NCBI RefSeq assembly: GCF_000295095.1
Contig: NZ_JH806632.1
Span: 1,252,974 to 1,316,973 of the forward strand
DNA: 64,000 nucleotides
DNA from: Actinomyces timonensis DSM 23838
GTDB taxonomy: Bacteria > Actinomycetota > Actinomycetes > Actinomycetales > Actinomycetaceae
Reading direction: 5' to 3'
Shown piece by piece: positions 9,738 to 18,611 of the stretch. Positions within the stretch are counted from its first letter, which is position 1. Each line of letters starts with the position of its first letter. The notes beneath the pieces are model-generated. The model saw only the letters and a program-made list of their open reading frames with translations. It did no database searches and had not been told where the DNA came from. The translations under genes were made by a program, and so were the position numbers.

Positions 9738-10657
9738 AGGCTTATTCATAGGGTGTAGGTGAATATGAGTCCGAGGACTGCGGTGATGGTTTCCGGGAAG
9801 GTTTCCGGTGGTCTTCTGTAGCCGGTGTGCAGGACTCTCCAGGTCTTGATGTTGGCGATGACTCGTTCGATCTTGTGGCGGATCTGGTTGACGGCCCGGT
9901 TGTAGGCCTTGTCGTCTGGGTGGAGGGGAAGTTCTGCGGGTTTTCTTCTCGGGGTGATCATGCCCAGTCCGATGCGCCCCTTGTCGCCAATACGCCTGGG
10001 TGGTGACGCCCCGTCGGGCAGGTCGGTGGCGGGGACGTTGAGCAGGCCGCTGCGGCGCAGGGCCTGAGCGCCGTGCGCGCATCCGTCCTGGGGGTCGGAC
10101 ACCCAGGCCAGGGTCCCTGACAGGGCGCAGGCCACCTGGACGCTCAGCCCCGTGGTCTTGTGCTTGCCGGAGCACAGCTCAAAGTGGTCCTTCCAAAACC
10201 AGCACTGAAGCAGGGCGCCGTCGATGATCAGCTGGGCCGTGGCATCCAGGTCCTCCACCGTTGGAGCACTGCCGTTCAGGCATGCGGCGATCAGGGGCGT
10301 GCAGGTGCTGATGACGCGAAAGACGGTGGCCTGGGACACGCCGTAGAGCTCGGCGAGCAGCTCCTGGGGCAGGTTGTGCCGCAGCCAGGATCAGGGTCAG
10401 GCGCACGCACAGGAACAGCCCCAGCGCCCTCGCCCCGAAGACCGGCAGATCGGCAGATCGGGGTTCTCGGCGAAAATGGCCTCGCACAGGCCGATAACCT
10501 CACACCGAGGGATTCTCGTGCTACTATTCGTCATGGCGGTTTGCTTCTTGGTTGGATTGGCTTAAGCGCCAAAGATTCTCTCAAGAGCAAGCCGCCACCC
10601 TGCTTAGCGACACGCTATTACCAACAAAACACCCTAAACACCCCTATGAATAAGCCT
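9738..10657 (-). mobile_element. IS5-type insertion sequence, copy 1, with CGTG target duplication
   Basis: A 920-bp element bounded by inverted repeats beginning AGGCTTATTCATAGGG and flanked by CGTG at 9734-9737 and 10658-10661. It splits a membrane/propeller gene, and excising it restores that reading frame exactly, which fixes both ends. A second copy of 899 bp is at 54154-55052 in the opposite orientation. The lengths differ partly because copy 1 has about 10 extra bases inside the 5' end and small internal duplications. The transposase sits on the minus strand. Confidence 0.93.
9746..10534 (-). pseudogene. DDE (DDE_Tnp_4 / IS5-type) transposase, frameshifted copy
   Basis: Aligned with the intact copy at 54268-55044. 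Translation would begin at ATG 10534 (MTNSSTRIPRCEV) but is shifted by a tandem 8-base duplication, GGCAGATC twice at 10444-10459, and then by one extra base near 10388. The two lesions add nine bases, so the original frame is regained. A TGA in the first shifted stretch still ends the protein after about 45 residues. The remaining open frame from 10339 (197 residues) holds most of the catalytic core but lacks the N-terminal helix-turn-helix. This copy is probably inactive unless helped by the other. Confidence 0.85.
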
Positions 10658-11621
10658 CGTGGTATGTCCACAGGAGTGAGCCATCTTCACCGTTGAGCCC
10701 CTGGACCTCGCCCTTGGAGAGGATGATCGGCCCCCGGGTACCTGGCACGCTCTCAAGATCGGAACTCCGGGACGTCGCCCCGATCTTCCACGCCACTTGG
10801 CTTGGTGCTCCTGTGGGAGTGGCGGGAAGGGCGTCGTCGGAGACCGGCTTGGCGGTGCTCACGGTGGCATGGACGCTGAGGTCTCGCGAGGGCACGAAGG
10901 CGAGCGCCGTGGTGGTGACCAGTGCCACGACCACCGCCGGCGCGCAGAGTCCTCCGATGGCGACAGCCCAGGTGTGGCGACCACCGGGCTGACGTGACGG
11001 GTCCGCTGCGTCGGCCAGCCCGGCGTCGTCGGCGCGCGCGTCGTCCAGGGCGCGCTGGCAGCGCATCTCCTCAAGGATGAGTCGCAGGGTGCGGGCTATC
11101 CAGCTCATGCCAGTAAGCACTGTGGCGGTCGCCAGGAGCACCGGCGCCATGGGGCGGTCGCCTCGCTCCAAGCAGGACTGCCACCATGAGTGGAGGATGG
11201 CCCAGGCGATCACGCCGCTGGCGATCGCGATAGTGACGATCCGGGCGTTGTCACCGAATCGGTTCTCCCCTGGCTTGATGCTCACGAACGCTGGGCCGAC
11301 GAACGCGGTCATCCCGACCACAGTGAGCCCGGTCCGCCCGGCGCCGTCCCATTCCTGGCCTTCGCGCATGAGCAACCAGAGCGCCGCGGCCAGCGCGATG
11401 ATCGCGGCGGCGAGCGCGCCCCATGCAGCAGCGCGCAGGAAGAGGGGAGCCGCGGCCTCCCGCCTGATAGCCGCGGACAGGCGGGATCGGCTTACCCTCG
11501 GCTTCCTGGGCTTGCGCGGCTTGTCGTGAGCGCCGCTGGTGGGAGCGCCCGCGGGTGCATCGGTGTGCTCGGCGGGCTCAGGCGGGTCGGCCTCAGGCGA
11601 CGCATCAGGGGACGTGCTCAT
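10658..11621 (-). pseudogene. N-terminal part of a membrane/beta-propeller gene split by an IS element
   Basis: Starts at ATG 11621 and encodes about 320 residues: a Pro/Lys/Arg-rich cytoplasmic start, about five hydrophobic segments (near residues 63-85, 98-113, 126-146, 160-178 and 216-236), then the first propeller strand GLNGEDGSLLWTYH, after which the IS interrupts. The topology and last strand match the intact paralogue at 2272-4290. Read through into the IS, the frame adds only a few residues before a stop at 10644. A membrane protein without its extracellular domain might still be made. Confidence 0.85.
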
Positions 11622-11851
11622 GGCTGGGGATTATGGCGTGGGCCATGCGGTCGCGGGGGCGGAAACGGCGCGATCATCATGGGGAGCGCGCCCCTCCCCA
11701 CGCCGTCTCTGCACGAGATCACCCGTGACCACTTCCGACGCCTACCTGTCGTGCACCTCGCGGAGATGACGGCCTCGATGCGCGCCGCCCGGGGCGAAGG
11801 AGCCGGCATCGCCTCGCGATTGTGTCGGTGCTACCTGGCATGATGGGGCGC

Positions 11852-13501
11852 ATGGACGAGCCAGAGACGATCTCCCGGTCGGAGAGCTATACCATCCGCG
11901 AACTGCACACCCTGGTGCGTGCGGGGCGCATTCGCGTGCCTGAGTTCCAGCGCTCTTTCCGCTGGGAGACCAAGGACGTCCTGGATCTGTTCGATTCTCT
12001 CCTGCGGGGCTTCCCTGTGGGCAGCCTCCTGCTGTGGAAACGGCCTGCGCAGGCGGGGCGGCTGCGCATCGGGGCGCTCGACGTCGACGCCCCAGAGGTT
12101 TCCGACGCGCTGTGGGTGGTCGACGGCCAGCAGCGCATTACGAGCCTGGTCAACGCAGTTGACCCCCAGGGGGGTAAGGACAGGCGCTTTGCCCTGGGGT
12201 ACTCCCTCAAGACGGGGAAGGTCGTCCGGCGCCGAGAGCCAGAGGAGGACCTTGTGGTCCCGCTGCCGGACTTGTTCGATCTAGGAAGGGCGTTCGCCTG
12301 GTTGGGGAACCATCCTGAGGCCAGTGACGAGGCCGCACGGATGCAGGGTGCGGTCGCTAGTTTGGGCGCTGTGGAGATCCCGGCAACCACAATGTCCGAG
12401 GCGGATGAGTCCGTGTTGAGGGAGATCTTCGACCGAATCAACAACCGGGGCAAGCCCCTCAATGACGCGGAGGTCTTCGACGCGCTTCACGGTGGGCCTG
12501 GCAAGAGACTGACCATCGAGGGGATCCGGGCGTCTGTGGCGTCCCAGACGGACTTCGGCCTGCTCCCCGACGCCGCTGTCATTCAGGCGCTCCTGGTGCG
12601 CCGGCATACGGACATTACCCGGGACCTGCACGGCGAGTTTTCAGATTCACGACGGAGAGTGAGTGATTTTCCTCGTGAGGGCAAGGACGAGGCATACCGG
12701 GGAACGGAGGCGGCACTGCTCGCCGCCGTGCGCTTCCTCCAAGAAGAAGGAGTCCCTCACTGGACTTTCCTGCCCTTCCGTTTCCAATTGCTGGTGCTCA
12801 CCCGATTTTTCGCTTTGTTTCCCAGACCTCATGGTCGCAATCTCGATCTCCTTGGTCGTTGGTTGTGGCGCACGAGCGTGGGTGCCGATCATCTCGGTAT
12901 CAGCGGCTCCCAGACGGACCTGAGGAGCATGGCCGCCTGCCTTGTGGCAGGCGAGGAGTCGGACTCTGTTCAACGGCTCCTTGAAGCGGCCCGCCTTGAC
13001 GGCGAGGCGCCGATACCAGAGCTCACGGCTTTCCGGGCGACCCGCTCGGACTCGAAGGTGATCGCCAGCGCCCTGTGGAGTCTTGAGCCTACTGACCTGC
13101 GCACGGGTGAGCCCATGACGATTGAAGCCCTTGCGGACCTGCTGGCGTCCAGTGGCACGCCGACTGCAGCTTTGACAGAGCTTGTGCCCGCCGAAGCGCT
13201 AGCCGAGGGCTCTCCAGTGGCGGCGAATCGAATGATCTGCGGCATGGACCGGCGGAGAGCCGTGGAGTGCTTGAACGATGGTGTCGCGCGCTTGGACTCT
13301 CTCCTTCTCACTGAGGAGATCGTCGCCTGCCTGCAGAACAATGAAGGGGCGAGGGCGATTCAGCTCCGAGGTGAGCTCCTTGCCGAGCACCTGGGTCGTT
13401 TCGTAGCTGTGCGGACAGCCCACGGCCTCGAGGACTCGCCGCCGCTCGACGGAATCCTCCAGGCCGATCATTCCGCCGATGCGGAGGCGGGCCCGCGTTG
13501 A
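11852..13501 (+). CDS. DUF262 (GmrSD N-terminal / ParB-like) domain protein, first gene of a coupled pair with a HipA-like kinase
   Basis: About 549 residues. The DUF262 domain fills the N-terminal 230 residues or so: VPEFQRSFRW, the nucleotide-binding signature VDGQQRI near residues 90-96, and FDRINNRGKPLND. In GmrSD and related restriction and defence proteins this fold binds or hydrolyses nucleotides and senses modified DNA. The C-terminal half is largely helical. I do not see the DUF1524 His-Asn-His nuclease motif that normally accompanies DUF262; a stretch near residue 455 (AANRMICG) is only a faint echo of it. ATG 11852 was chosen because the family begins near here; GTG 11822 and ATG 11840/11843 are in frame. 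Its stop overlaps the next start. Third-position GC looks lower than in the flanking genes, which suggests transfer. Confidence 0.8.
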   Translation: MDEPETISRSESYTIRELHTLVRAGRIRVPEFQRSFRWETKDVLDLFDSLLRGFPVGSLLLWKRPAQAGRLRIGALDVDAPEVSDALWVVDGQQRITSLVNAVDPQGGKDRRFALGYSLKTGKVVRRREPEEDLVVPLPDLFDLGRAFAWLGNHPEASDEAARMQGAVASLGAVEIPATTMSEADESVLREIFDRINNRGKPLNDAEVFDALHGGPGKRLTIEGIRASVASQTDFGLLPDAAVIQALLVRRHTDITRDLHGEFSDSRRRVSDFPREGKDEAYRGTEAALLAAVRFLQEEGVPHWTFLPFRFQLLVLTRFFALFPRPHGRNLDLLGRWLWRTSVGADHLGISGSQTDLRSMAACLVAGEESDSVQRLLEAARLDGEAPIPELTAFRATRSDSKVIASALWSLEPTDLRTGEPMTIEALADLLASSGTPTAALTELVPAEALAEGSPVAANRMICGMDRRRAVECLNDGVARLDSLLLTEEIVACLQNNEGARAIQLRGELLAEHLGRFVAVRTAHGLEDSPPLDGILQADHSADAEAGPR

Positions 13502-14712
13502 AGGAGGAGATCTACGCAGTCACTCTTCATGGTGAGCACGTGGGCGCTCTGCAGAGGCGAGGTGCCTTCGCCAAGTTCGTGGTCGACCATTATTACTGGA
13601 ATCGGCCCGGTAGGAGCGTGCTCGGGCAATGGTTCGAGGATCATCGACGGGCTCAGCCTCGCGCGACCAACAGTATTCCGGCCTGGTTCTCCAATCTTCT
13701 TCCGGAGGGGCGTCTTCGCGATCTTATCGCCCAGGAGCAGGGGGTGCGCGCTTCTTCGGAGATGGATCTTTTGGCGCGCATTGGTCGCGACCTGCCAGGT
13801 GCCGTGGCTGTGATCCTCGAAGACACCGTAGAAATGGAGAAGGGTTTTGATGAGGTGCCCGGCACTGTGTCGTCTGTTGCTCTGACGCCTATACCCACAC
13901 GGGCGTCCTTGGCGGGGATGGCGCTCAAGTTCTCCGTGCGCCGTGAAGGAGACCGTCTCGCCGTTCCCGTTCACGGTGAGGATGGCGACTGGATCCTCAA
14001 AACGCCGGATCCCCAGTATCCGGGGCTCCCGGCCAACGAGCACGCTACGATGCGCCTGGCCGGCCAGGTTCGGATCGATATTCCTGAGATCGCGTTGTGG
14101 GAGCGTTCCTCGATCGATGAACTTGCCCCGGGGGCCTGGCCGACTGAAGAGACCCAGGCCTACGCGGTTCGGCGCTTCGATCGCACCGCGCAGGGGCGCG
14201 TCCATGCTGAGGACTTCGCACAGGTGCTCGGTCAATACGGCATCGGGGAGGGGAAATACCGATCCACAGTGGAGACTACTGCCGCGATCGCCTATCGTGG
14301 GCATGACCATGCTTCGATCCGAGAACTCGTGCGCCGCACGGTCTTCAACCTCCTGGCTGGCAACGGTGACGCGCATCTGAAGAATTGGTCGCTCATCTAC
14401 CGCGACCGGCGTACTGCCAGCCTCTCGCCCGCCTACGACCTCGTCTGCACGGCGCCGTACCTCCCCAGTCCGGACAACCCGGTCCTCGGTCTGCCTTTCT
14501 TCGGCGCACGCACGCTGGGCGACGTCACTCGAGAGCACTTTTCCCGTCTGCAGGAGGTCCTGCGCGTTGGCCATGAAGATGTGCTCGACGTCGTCGATGA
14601 GACCGTCGCCCTCTTCCATGAGGCTTGGACCGTCGGGGCGGATATGCCTGACCCTGTCACGACCTGGATCGTCACCCACCTGGAGCCCACGTCCCGACGG
14701 CTCTCGGTGTGA
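13498..14712 (+). CDS. HipA-like serine/threonine kinase
   Basis: 404 residues. The N-terminal Couple_hipA-type region (residues 1-105) has FSNLLPEGRLRDLIA and ARIGRDLPGAV. The HipA_C kinase region follows, with the SLAG/K motif near 140, the ATP-binding stretch WILKTPDP near 164, RRFDR near 223, the catalytic loop N289-G-D291-A-H-L-K-N296 and the metal-binding D314 in SPAYDL, so the catalytic residues are present. HipA toxins phosphorylate glutamyl-tRNA synthetase or other targets and are normally neutralised by a DNA-binding HipB encoded just upstream. Here the upstream partner is the DUF262 protein and no HTH antitoxin is visible. The start is TTG 13498, overlapping the DUF262 stop (TTGA), with CGGAGG about 10 bases upstream inside that gene: translational coupling. 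Confidence 0.88.
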   Translation: MKEEIYAVTLHGEHVGALQRRGAFAKFVVDHYYWNRPGRSVLGQWFEDHRRAQPRATNSIPAWFSNLLPEGRLRDLIAQEQGVRASSEMDLLARIGRDLPGAVAVILEDTVEMEKGFDEVPGTVSSVALTPIPTRASLAGMALKFSVRREGDRLAVPVHGEDGDWILKTPDPQYPGLPANEHATMRLAGQVRIDIPEIALWERSSIDELAPGAWPTEETQAYAVRRFDRTAQGRVHAEDFAQVLGQYGIGEGKYRSTVETTAAIAYRGHDHASIRELVRRTVFNLLAGNGDAHLKNWSLIYRDRRTASLSPAYDLVCTAPYLPSPDNPVLGLPFFGARTLGDVTREHFSRLQEVLRVGHEDVLDVVDETVALFHEAWTVGADMPDPVTTWIVTHLEPTSRRLSV

Positions 14713-14749
14713 ACTCGACGGCGCTCACGACCTATGGGATCGTCTCCCT

Positions 14750-16615
14750 GTGAACGCCCAGGCCGCCGCCCCCTCTGCCCCCTCTGATCCTGACTGGTGG
14801 CGCGACGCCGTCGTCTACCAGATCTACCCCCGCTCCTTCGCCGACGCCGACGGCAACGGCATCGGGGACCTCGCCGGCATCACCGACCGCGCCCCCTACC
14901 TCGCCTCCCTCGGCGTCGACGCCGTCTGGCTCTCTCCCTTCTACCCCTCCGCTCTGGCCGACGGCGGCTACGACGTCGACGACTACCGCGACGTCGCCCC
15001 CGAGATCGGCACCCTGGAGGACTTCGACCGCATGGTCGCCGCCCTCGCCGCCCACGGCATCCGCGTCATCGTCGACATCGTCCCCAACCACACCTCCAAC
15101 CACCACGCCTGGTTTCGCGCGGCCCTCGCCGGAGGCCCCGACGCCCCCGAGCGCGCCCTCTACCACGTGCGCTCCGGCACCGGGGACGGCGGCGTGGAGC
15201 CCCCCAACGACTGGGTGTCCATGTTCGGCGGCCCCGCCTGGGAGCGCATAGAGGACACCAGCGGCACTGAGGGCTCTGCCCCGGACGCCCGCCCGCTCAC
15301 CGGGCCCGGCACGCCCCGTCCCTACCAGTGGTACCTCCACATATTCGCCCCCGAGCAGCCCGACCTCAACTGGGACCACCCCCAGGTGCGCGCCGATTTC
15401 CTCACCACCCTGCGCTTCTGGGCCGACCGAGGCGTCGCCGGATTCCGCGTCGACGTCGCGCCCGGCCTGGCCAAGGACCTCACCGAGCCCTTCCGCTCCT
15501 TCGAGACCATACCCTGGTGGCCGCTGCCCGCCGACGGCTCCCACCCCCTGTTCGACCGCGACGCCGTCCACGCCATCTACCGCGACTGGCGCGCCGTCCT
15601 CGACTCCTACGACCCGCCGCGCTTCGCCGTCGCCGAGGCTGGGGTCTGGCCCTCGCGCCGCGCCGCCTACGCCGCCAGCCTCGGCCAGGCCTTCAACTTC
15701 CAGCTCCAGGACGCCGACTTCACCGCCCCCTCCTTCCGCTGGGCCATCGAGGCGGGCCTCGCGGACCTGGCCACCACCGGCTCCACCACGTGGGTGCTCG
15801 GCTGCCATGACACCCCGCGCGTCGCCACCCGCCTCGGCTTCGACCTCGCCGACGACGACGCCCCCGAGGACTCCGACCCCGACTACCTCGGTGGGGTGAG
15901 CCAGCGCATCGCCCGCCGATGGCTCATGAACGACGGCGCCGCCCCCGCCTGCGACGCCGCCCTGGGCCGGCGCCGCGCCCGCGCCGCCGCGATGGTCGAG
16001 ATGGCCCTGCCCGGCTCCATGTACATCTACCAGGGCGACGAGCTCGGCCTGCCCGAGGTCCCCGACATCCCCGAGGACCGCCTCGCCGACCCCATCGCCC
16101 ACCGCATGAGGGACAAGGAGAAGGGCCGCGACGGCTGCCGCGTCCCCCTGCCCTGGCGCGCCGAGGGCAGCTCCTACGGCTTCGGCCCCGACTGCGGCGC
16201 CGAGCCCCACCTGCCCCAGCCCGCCGGGTGGGGCGCCTTCGCCGTCGAGGCCCAGGAGGCCGAGGACGCCCAGGAGTCCCCGGACCCCTGCGAGGCCGAC
16301 GGCGCGGCGCCCGCCCCTGTGCCCGCCTCGATCCTCGGCCTCTACCGCGACGGCCTCGCCCTGCGGCGCGACGCCTGGGCGAGCGCCAGCCGCGAGGTGC
16401 GCTGGCTGGAGCCCGGACCCGGTGCCCTCGCCTTCGCCCGGGGCGACCTCCAGTGCTGGATCGCCTTCGAGGAGCCCGTCGCCCTGCCCGCCGGCGAGCT
16501 CCTCCTCGCCTCCGCGCCCCTGAGCGCCCCGGGCGCCCCACCCGCGCGCGACGGCGCCGACGAGCAGGTGATCCTGCCCGCCAGCGCCGCCGCCTGGATC
16601 CGAGTCCCCTCCTAA
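14750..16615 (+). CDS. Glycoside hydrolase family 13 alpha-glucosidase (oligo-1,6-glucosidase type)
   Basis: About 621 residues from GTG 14750; an in-frame frame extends upstream into the HipA gene but the family begins at DWWRDAVVYQIYPRSF. The (beta/alpha)8 barrel motifs are VDIVPNHTS (region I), GFRVDVA with nucleophile D235 (region II), acid/base E296 in VAEAG (region III) and D354 in region IV. Region IV reads GCHD instead of the usual SNHD, and region II reads DVAP where most relatives have DVAH. It should release glucose from short alpha-glucosides in the cytoplasm, since no signal peptide is seen. The distal C-terminal sheet domain is present. It converges, with a 9-base gap, on the Cthe_2159-type gene. 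Confidence 0.88.
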   Translation: MNAQAAAPSAPSDPDWWRDAVVYQIYPRSFADADGNGIGDLAGITDRAPYLASLGVDAVWLSPFYPSALADGGYDVDDYRDVAPEIGTLEDFDRMVAALAAHGIRVIVDIVPNHTSNHHAWFRAALAGGPDAPERALYHVRSGTGDGGVEPPNDWVSMFGGPAWERIEDTSGTEGSAPDARPLTGPGTPRPYQWYLHIFAPEQPDLNWDHPQVRADFLTTLRFWADRGVAGFRVDVAPGLAKDLTEPFRSFETIPWWPLPADGSHPLFDRDAVHAIYRDWRAVLDSYDPPRFAVAEAGVWPSRRAAYAASLGQAFNFQLQDADFTAPSFRWAIEAGLADLATTGSTTWVLGCHDTPRVATRLGFDLADDDAPEDSDPDYLGGVSQRIARRWLMNDGAAPACDAALGRRRARAAAMVEMALPGSMYIYQGDELGLPEVPDIPEDRLADPIAHRMRDKEKGRDGCRVPLPWRAEGSSYGFGPDCGAEPHLPQPAGWGAFAVEAQEAEDAQESPDPCEADGAAPAPVPASILGLYRDGLALRRDAWASASREVRWLEPGPGALAFARGDLQCWIAFEEPVALPAGELLLASAPLSAPGAPPARDGADEQVILPASAAAWIRVPS

Positions 16616-16624
16616 GAGGGCCCC

Positions 16625-18409
16625 TCAGCTCCCGCTGCCAGGGGCCGCCGGGGCGTTCCCCGGAGCCTGGCCGTCACCGGGGCCGCCCGGAGCGCCGCCG
16701 GGCCCAGGCATCCCGCCCGGGCCGCCTCCTGGGCCGCCACCGGCGGTCAGCGCGGTGGCGGCCAGAGAGGTCGAGCCCCCGGACGTCGTCGACACCGTGT
16801 ACGTGGTGCCCTCGGTCAGTCCGAGGACCGTGAAGCTCGAGGCGCTGAAGGCGGCGGTCGCCGTCGTCGCCGTCCCGGAGGAGTCCGTGACCGTCACCGT
16901 GTCACCCGCGGCGACCGCCGTCGACGCGCTCGCCCCGATGAGGGTGGTCTCCCCGTTGGCGTCCACGGCGCCATCCATCGAGCCGGCGCTGCCCGAGACC
17001 AGGACCGTCCCGCCGGTGACATGCGCCGAGCCGTTGGAGTCCAGGCCGTCGGAGCCCGCGTTGCTCACCTGGACCTCGCCGCCGCTGATCGTCAGCACAG
17101 AGCCCTCGTTCGACTCGGAGTCCACCTCCCCGTAGCCGCCGATGGTGTGATCGCCGTTGGAGGTGTTGATCCCGTCGTCCCCCGAGGCGATGCGCAGGGC
17201 GCCGCCGCTGACGTTGACGAAGGCCGCCTGCGCGCCCTCGTCGGCGGCGTCGATCGTCACCGTGCCGGAGTCCTGGGTGAAGGAGACCCCGGCGTTGATG
17301 CCCTTGGGGCTCGGGGTCGTGGAGGCTGTCGAGTCGGTGGCGCTCGACTGCTGCTGGCCCGGGCCGCTCTTCTCCTCGGGCACGGCATTGGCCTGGCCCC
17401 CGCCCGCGGTGATCGACAGGGTCGTGCCCTCAACGGTGACATCGGTGGCCGCCGCCACGCCGTCGTCCGTGGAGGTCACGGTGATCGTGGCGGCGCCGAG
17501 CCTCACGAAGCCCTTGGTCTCATCGTCGTCCTCGTTGGACGTCAGGCCGTCGCCTCCCGCCGTGACCGTGATGGTGCCGGAGTTGATCGCCAGGTAGTCC
17601 TTGCCGCGGATGGCGTCGTCGGCGGCGGTGACGGTGATCGTGGGGGCGCCGGTGATGACGAGCCCGTTCTTCGAGGCGATGCCGTCCTGGTAGGCGCCGT
17701 TGACCGTGAGACTGCCGGTGCCGGTGATGGTCAGGGTGTCGGAGGAGAACAGGGCCGCGCTGGCGGCGCCCTCCGAGGTGTCGGCGTAGGTGGCGCCGTC
17801 GGACAGGCTGTTCGTGGTGCCGGAAGCCAGGGTGACGACGGCGGTCCCCGCGTCCTGGATGTCGATCGCCGGCCCGTCGGCGTTGGTGATCGTGGCGCCA
17901 GCCAGGATGAGGCGCACGTCCGCGTCCGGCGCGGCGACGATGATCTCGCCGTCGGTGAGCTCGCCGGAGATCACATAGGTACCGGCCGCGCTGATCGTCA
18001 CCGTGGAGCCGTCGACGCTGGCGCCGGCCGCCCCCGAGGAGCCGGAGCCGGCGACGCTCGCGCTCGTGCCGGACAGGGTGATCGTCGTGGCGCTCGAGGC
18101 CTCGTACGTGCCCGCGTCCTCAGCGGCGGTGGAGTCGGCGGCGACCTCGGCATTGGCGCTGTTGATCGTCGCGGCGGAGGCTCCGGTGGAGGCCGACGCC
18201 GTCTGGGCCGAGATCTCTGTCCAGGCGGTGGCACTGGTCTCCGAGCCGGAGGAGGAGCCTGAGCTGGCTGCGCTGGACGAGCCGTTGGCCGCCCCGGTCA
18301 CGGAGGCAGCGCCCGTCCCGCAGGCGGCGACGAGCGCCACGGAGGCCAGGGCCGCCAGGGCCCCGCCGGCTCGGCGGGCGGTGCGTCGGTGGGTCAGTGG
18401 GTTCTTCAT
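16625..18409 (-). CDS. Secreted lipoprotein with Cthe_2159-type carbohydrate-binding beta-helix
   Basis: 594 residues with a lipoprotein signal (positively charged start, hydrophobic core, lipobox VAAC with C30). A Ser/Ala/Thr-rich linker is followed by a long right-handed-helix-like repeat region (about residues 130-500) full of ITxSAAGTYVISGEL and TITVTAADDAIRGKDYL patterns, the signature of the Cthe_2159/DUF4353 family, which binds acidic polysaccharide. A Gly/Pro-rich tail ends the protein. AGGAG lies 7 bases before ATG 18409. The family is often found near VTC-domain and DUF4956 genes and CotH kinases. Here those partners lie about 1.6 kb away (20053-21880) with AraC/VOC genes between; no CotH is visible. 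Confidence 0.82.
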   Translation of the reverse strand: MKNPLTHRRTARRAGGALAALASVALVAACGTGAASVTGAANGSSSAASSGSSSGSETSATAWTEISAQTASASTGASAATINSANAEVAADSTAAEDAGTYEASSATTITLSGTSASVAGSGSSGAAGASVDGSTVTISAAGTYVISGELTDGEIIVAAPDADVRLILAGATITNADGPAIDIQDAGTAVVTLASGTTNSLSDGATYADTSEGAASAALFSSDTLTITGTGSLTVNGAYQDGIASKNGLVITGAPTITVTAADDAIRGKDYLAINSGTITVTAGGDGLTSNEDDDETKGFVRLGAATITVTSTDDGVAAATDVTVEGTTLSITAGGGQANAVPEEKSGPGQQQSSATDSTASTTPSPKGINAGVSFTQDSGTVTIDAADEGAQAAFVNVSGGALRIASGDDGINTSNGDHTIGGYGEVDSESNEGSVLTISGGEVQVSNAGSDGLDSNGSAHVTGGTVLVSGSAGSMDGAVDANGETTLIGASASTAVAAGDTVTVTDSSGTATTATAAFSASSFTVLGLTEGTTYTVSTTSGGSTSLAATALTAGGGPGGGPGGMPGPGGAPGGPGDGQAPGNAPAAPGSGS

Positions 18410-18611
18410 GCTGGGCTCCTCTGGGGACCCTTGAGCGGGTCCTGGTCGGTGACACCATCGATGCTTCCCAGGCGGTTTGTGAGCCTGCTGTGAATGGCGG
18501 ATGACATGGCTACGAAGAACGGCGAGGAATGACGAAGGGTGGTGACGGGCGCGGCGGCCGGTCGCGGGTCGGCCGCGGGTCGGTCACGGACTGGTTGCCG
18601 TATCGGCGACA

